From an uncultured Lachnospira sp. (GTDB lineage Bacteria; Bacillota; Clostridia; Lachnospirales; Lachnospiraceae): a stretch of 6,893 nucleotides of DNA. The position numbers were made by a program, and so were the translations under genes. The stretch lies in contig CAMVRH010000050.1 in the NCBI GenBank assembly GCA_947169835.1, forward strand, positions 1 through 6,893. Reading direction: 5' to 3'. Below, one piece after another: positions 6,608-6,893 of the stretch; position 1 is the first letter of the stretch; the number at the start of each line of letters is the position of its first letter. A model generated the notes under the pieces. It did not search any database, had not been told where the DNA came from, and was given only the letters and a program-made list of their open reading frames with translations.

Positions 6608-6893
6608 TTGGACAGATGCACAACAGAATGTGATTGATGCAAGGGATAAGAATATCCTAGTGGCCGCTGGAGCTGGTTCCGGTAAGACCACTGTATTAGT
6701 CGAGCGCATTATAGAGATGATTTCAGATGAGAAGAATCCTATCGATATTGATAAGTTCCTCATTGTTACTTTTACGCGCTCAGCAGCTGCTCAAATGAAA
6801 GACAAGATTCGAGAGAGACTCTATAAACTTTCTTATGAGAATCCAAAGGATATGAATGTTAGAAGACAGTTATCTTTAATTCATACTGCTAAC
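6594..6893 (+). CDS. addA: AddA, helicase/nuclease subunit A, truncated at right window edge
   Basis: AddA is the UvrD-like 3'-5' helicase and second nuclease subunit of the AddAB complex. Only the first 100 codons are present, with no stop before the window edge (the family is about 1200 residues). Visible motifs in order are: the Q-motif region INWTDAQQNVID (4-15), the Walker A loop AAGAGSGKTT (24-33), motif Ia FLIVTFTRSAAAQM (55-68), and the lead-in to motif Ib ending QLSLIHTAN (92-100), which in homologues precedes an I-x-T-x-H-S-F segment. The ATG overlaps the addB stop by 14 bases in the +1 frame and has its own ribosome site. Standard domain order and close neighbourhood with addB make the assignment firm, although the rest of the gene is not visible. 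Confidence 0.96.
   Translation, partial: MSKINWTDAQQNVIDARDKNILVAAGAGSGKTTVLVERIIEMISDEKNPIDIDKFLIVTFTRSAAAQMKDKIRERLYKLSYENPKDMNVRRQLSLIHTAN

Noticed and set aside
1..6893. Novel defence system, CRISPR array, insertion sequence, tRNA or rRNA
   Set aside because: No repeat-spacer pattern, transposase, terminal repeats, cloverleaf or rRNA sequence is visible. AddAB is a well-known housekeeping repair enzyme, and its neighbours show no defence-type domains.

Overview
The window looks like ordinary chromosomal DNA from a low-GC Gram-positive bacterium (Bacillota), most plausibly an anaerobic Clostridia/Lachnospiraceae-type organism. The reasons are AT-rich coding sequence, strong Shine-Dalgarno sites close to the starts, a near-consensus TATAAT promoter, an AddAB (not RecBCD) recombination nuclease encoded in the order addB-addA, an AzlCD exporter, and a two-domain glutamine-dependent NAD+ synthetase. 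The assignment to Lachnospiraceae is an inference from general resemblance, not from a search.

Layout. (1) Positions 1-2051, plus strand: the 3' two thirds of a glutamine-dependent NAD+ synthetase gene (nadE). It enters already open from the left edge, so the ATG at 234 is internal. After a 45-base gap comes a gene for a small membrane-anchored extracytoplasmic protein with two similar beta-rich segments (FxLYD-like, function unknown). An intrinsic terminator at 2064-2095 closes this unit. (2) Positions 2095-3109, minus strand: azlC and azlD, an overlapping pair for an AzlCD-type branched-chain amino-acid exporter. They converge on the same hairpin, whose A-rich left flank becomes a U-tract on the minus strand, so it probably terminates both directions. 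(3) Positions 3110-3226: a short divergent intergenic region holding two back-to-back promoter candidates, one for azlCD (minus) and one for addBA (plus). (4) Positions 3227-6893, plus strand: addB, complete, with all four iron-sulphur cysteines and the nuclease motifs visible, overlapping by 14 bases the start of addA, which runs off the right edge after 100 codons.

How the parts work together: AddA and AddB form one helicase-nuclease that resects double-strand DNA ends for RecA-dependent repair, and their overlapping genes fit equimolar production. AzlC and AzlD form one two-subunit permease. NadE makes NAD+ from deamido-NAD+. I see no functional link between the three units.

I looked for an undescribed system and did not find a convincing one. 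The observations most worth a second look are the in-frame acidic tail behind the stop codon of the anchored protein gene, the tightly packed divergent promoters, the shared terminator that abuts the azlD stop codon, and several gene boundaries that an automatic caller would get wrong (nadE, azlC, addA).
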